Source: an uncultured Thalassospira sp.
GTDB taxonomy: Bacteria > Pseudomonadota > Alphaproteobacteria > Rhodospirillales_A > Thalassospiraceae
Length of the DNA stretch: 15,079 bases
Direction of reading: 5' to 3'
NCBI GenBank assembly: GCA_946885765.1
Contig: CAMPHD010000036.1
Location: forward strand, 1 to 15,079
This document shows, piece after piece, positions 13,675 to 15,079 of the stretch. Positions within the stretch are counted from its first letter, which is position 1, and every line of letters begins with the position of its first letter. A program made the translations under genes and the position numbers. A model generated the notes under the pieces. That model saw only the letters and a list, made by a program, of their open reading frames with translations. It was not told the origin of the DNA and ran no database searches.

Positions 13675-14403
13675 TCAGGACAATGCCCTGATGGCATCTG
13701 CCAGATCAATACGGCCGTCATAAAGCGCACGTCCGGAAATCGCGCCGTCAATCCCGGCATCAGTATGTTTGGCAACCGCTATCAGATCATCAAGCGATGA
13801 AACCCCGCCTGATACGATGACCGGGGTCGAAATCGCACTGGCAAGGGCCACGGTGCTTTCGATATTTGGGCCGCCCATTGCACCATCGCGGTTAATATCG
13901 GTAAAGATGATCGCGGTAACACCGCAATCCTCGAATTTCTGCGCCAGTTCAAGGGCGGTGACTTCGGATGTTTCGGCCCAGCCTTCAACCGCGACATAGC
14001 CATCGCGCGCATCAATGCCAACCGCAATCCTGCCCGGCCATTTCGCACAGGCTTCCTTGACGAATTCGGGGTTACGCAGGGCCACAGTGCCAAGGATCAC
14101 ACGGGTAATACCCTTGTTAAGCCAGTAATCAACCGTTTCCATCGTGCGGATACCGCCGCCAAGCTGTGTTTTTGCCTTGCCAGAGACTGCGGCAAGGATG
14201 CTGTCAACGGCTGCGCCATTGACCGGTTCCCCGGCAAAGGCACCGTTCAGATCAACGATATGAACCCAATGGCAACCAGCAGCAACAAATTCACCAGCCT
14301 GTGCGCCCGGATCATTGTTGAATACGGTGGCCTTGTCCATATCACCGCGCAGCAAGCGAACGCAGGCACCATCTTTAAGGTCGATTGCCGGATAGAGATT
14401 CAC
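13675..14403 (-). CDS. hisA: ProFAR isomerase HisA
   Basis: HisA is the (beta/alpha)8 isomerase that opens the ribose of ProFAR to give PRFAR, the HisF substrate. The 242-residue protein begins [11 protein letters not shown] with catalytic D8. It has the QLGGGIRT and VSGGVSS phosphate loops and the second catalytic aspartate in FTDINRDG. The start is GTG at 14403, overlapping the stop of the upstream GNAT gene as GTGA, which suggests translational coupling; AGGA lies nine bases before it. Confidence 0.97.
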   Translation of the reverse strand: MNLYPAIDLKDGACVRLLRGDMDKATVFNNDPGAQAGEFVAAGCHWVHIVDLNGAFAGEPVNGAAVDSILAAVSGKAKTQLGGGIRTMETVDYWLNKGITRVILGTVALRNPEFVKEACAKWPGRIAVGIDARDGYVAVEGWAETSEVTALELAQKFEDCGVTAIIFTDINRDGAMGGPNIESTVALASAISTPVIVSGGVSSLDDLIAVAKHTDAGIDGAISGRALYDGRIDLADAIRALS

Positions 14404-14954
14404 TGGTCAGTGTCCTGTATTTTCTTGGTGTAGTAGTAACCTTCGACCATTTTGCCGTCGATCATCGCATAATAGGGATTGATACCCCAACGGACATAAC
14501 CCAGCCCGTTATAAAGTGCGATGGCAGCGGTCTGGGTTTCCCGAAGATCGAGTTTCAAAACCGAATAACCGCGTTCGCGCGCATAATATTCGATGCCGCG
14601 CACGATGGCCTTGCCATTGCCGCGCCCGCGTGCCCACGGGGCGACGAAATGCCCGGTGATCTGGGCCGAATGGCGCTGTGCTTCAAGGTTGGATGGTGTT
14701 TCAAGCAACTGGGCCGCACCGGAAATCACGCCGTCAACCCGTGACACAAACAAATGCCGGCCCGGCATCAGCAAAACGCCACGCCAGTATTTTTCCATAT
14801 CCGGACGATCTGGCGGTGTTAGCCAGCCGAAACCACCGCCTTCGACAATTGCCTGAGTGCAGGCATCAACGATGTCGGAAAGGTCGCCCGCGCTCAGTTC
14901 CGTAACGCGTTCAGCCGTAACACCGGGTTCGATGGTGTTGCTTGGTGCGGTCAT
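14400..14954 (-). CDS. GNAT-family N-acetyltransferase embedded in his operon
   Basis: A 184-residue GNAT protein lying between hisH and hisA. The acetyl-CoA loop [11 protein letters not shown] follows the strand ITGHFVAP, and the C-terminal half has [23 protein letters not shown], the usual late GNAT motif. The early [18 protein letters not shown] segment matches a subgroup of short alphaproteobacterial acetyltransferases. I choose the ATG at 14954 because it overlaps the hisH stop as ATGA; the ATG at 14963 would add three residues. The stop overlaps the hisA GTG. Overlaps at both ends indicate a long-settled operon member. The acceptor substrate is unknown; a role linked to histidine or AICAR metabolism is only a guess. 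Confidence 0.92.
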   Translation of the reverse strand: MTAPSNTIEPGVTAERVTELSAGDLSDIVDACTQAIVEGGGFGWLTPPDRPDMEKYWRGVLLMPGRHLFVSRVDGVISGAAQLLETPSNLEAQRHSAQITGHFVAPWARGRGNGKAIVRGIEYYARERGYSVLKLDLRETQTAAIALYNGLGYVRWGINPYYAMIDGKMVEGYYYTKKIQDTDQ

Positions 14955-15079
14955 GGTTTCCATCCCAGGAAGTTACCAATGATGGTAAGTCCCGTTTTCT
15001 GGCTTTTTTCCGGGTGGAATTGCGTGCCGATCATGTTGTCACGCCCGATCATTGCGGTAAGGGCTCCGCCATACTCGAC
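14951..15079 (-). CDS. hisH: Imidazole glycerol phosphate synthase glutaminase subunit HisH (3' part)
   Basis: Only the last 42 residues are in the window. They include the catalytic-histidine motif [10 protein letters not shown] and the family C terminus [11 protein letters not shown], diagnostic of the class I glutaminase HisH, which supplies ammonia to HisF. The stop TGA overlaps the ATG of the GNAT gene. The 5' end and the operon promoter lie beyond the window. Confidence 0.93.
   Translation of the reverse strand, partial: VEYGGALTAMIGRDNMIGTQFHPEKSQKTGLTIIGNFLGWKP

Overview
The window reads like ordinary chromosome from a marine or soil alphaproteobacterium of the Rhodospirillales, probably Thalassospira-like. 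This is an inference from the moderate GC content, the codon choice, the PmtA-like methyltransferase next to comM, and a hisH/hisA/hisF/hisE/HIT operon order. Species is not proven. Genes are packed tightly: no stretch over 300 bases lacks a gene. I see no tRNA, rRNA, CRISPR array, insertion sequence or phage gene.

Layout, left to right. A PhoD-like metallophosphatase (its 5' end lies outside the window) and a glutathione S-transferase form a + strand pair. A small unrecognised gene follows (2014-2274) with its own extended -10 promoter. A MarR-type repressor (- strand) then diverges from a three-gene + cluster of VOC/PhnB-like protein, SnoaL/NTF2-fold protein and VOC/PhnB-like protein. A 12-bp palindrome lies inside the MarR promoter spacer. 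comM (YifB-type AAA ATPase) follows behind a promoter enclosed by a 10-bp inverted repeat. It converges end-to-end, with no intervening base, on a PmtA-like phospholipid N-methyltransferase. Next come two tandem paralogous 97-residue proteins of unknown function and a GNAT acetyltransferase, all on the - strand.

An SDR oxidoreductase (- strand) diverges from a LysR regulator (+ strand), a standard regulator/target pair. A GhrA-type 2-hydroxyacid dehydrogenase (- strand) is bracketed by two strong dyads that share ATACC/GGTAT half-sites. A third VOC protein and a DUF6314-like protein lie upstream of it on the same strand.

The right end is the distal part of a histidine biosynthesis operon read on the - strand: hisH (3' end only), a GNAT acetyltransferase, hisA, hisF, hisE and a HIT (HinT-like) protein, closed by a rho-independent terminator. 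hisH/GNAT, GNAT/hisA and hisF/hisE are coupled by overlapping or nearly touching stop and start codons. HisH/HisF make imidazole-glycerol phosphate, HisA supplies PRFAR and HisE acts earlier on phosphoribosyl-ATP. The GNAT and HIT genes are passengers whose link to histidine synthesis is unknown.

I do not see a convincing new multi-gene system. The items most worth a second look are the GNAT embedded in the his operon, the tandem 97-residue pair, two perfect copies of a 12-bp palindrome 1.1 kb apart, and several regulatory dyads.
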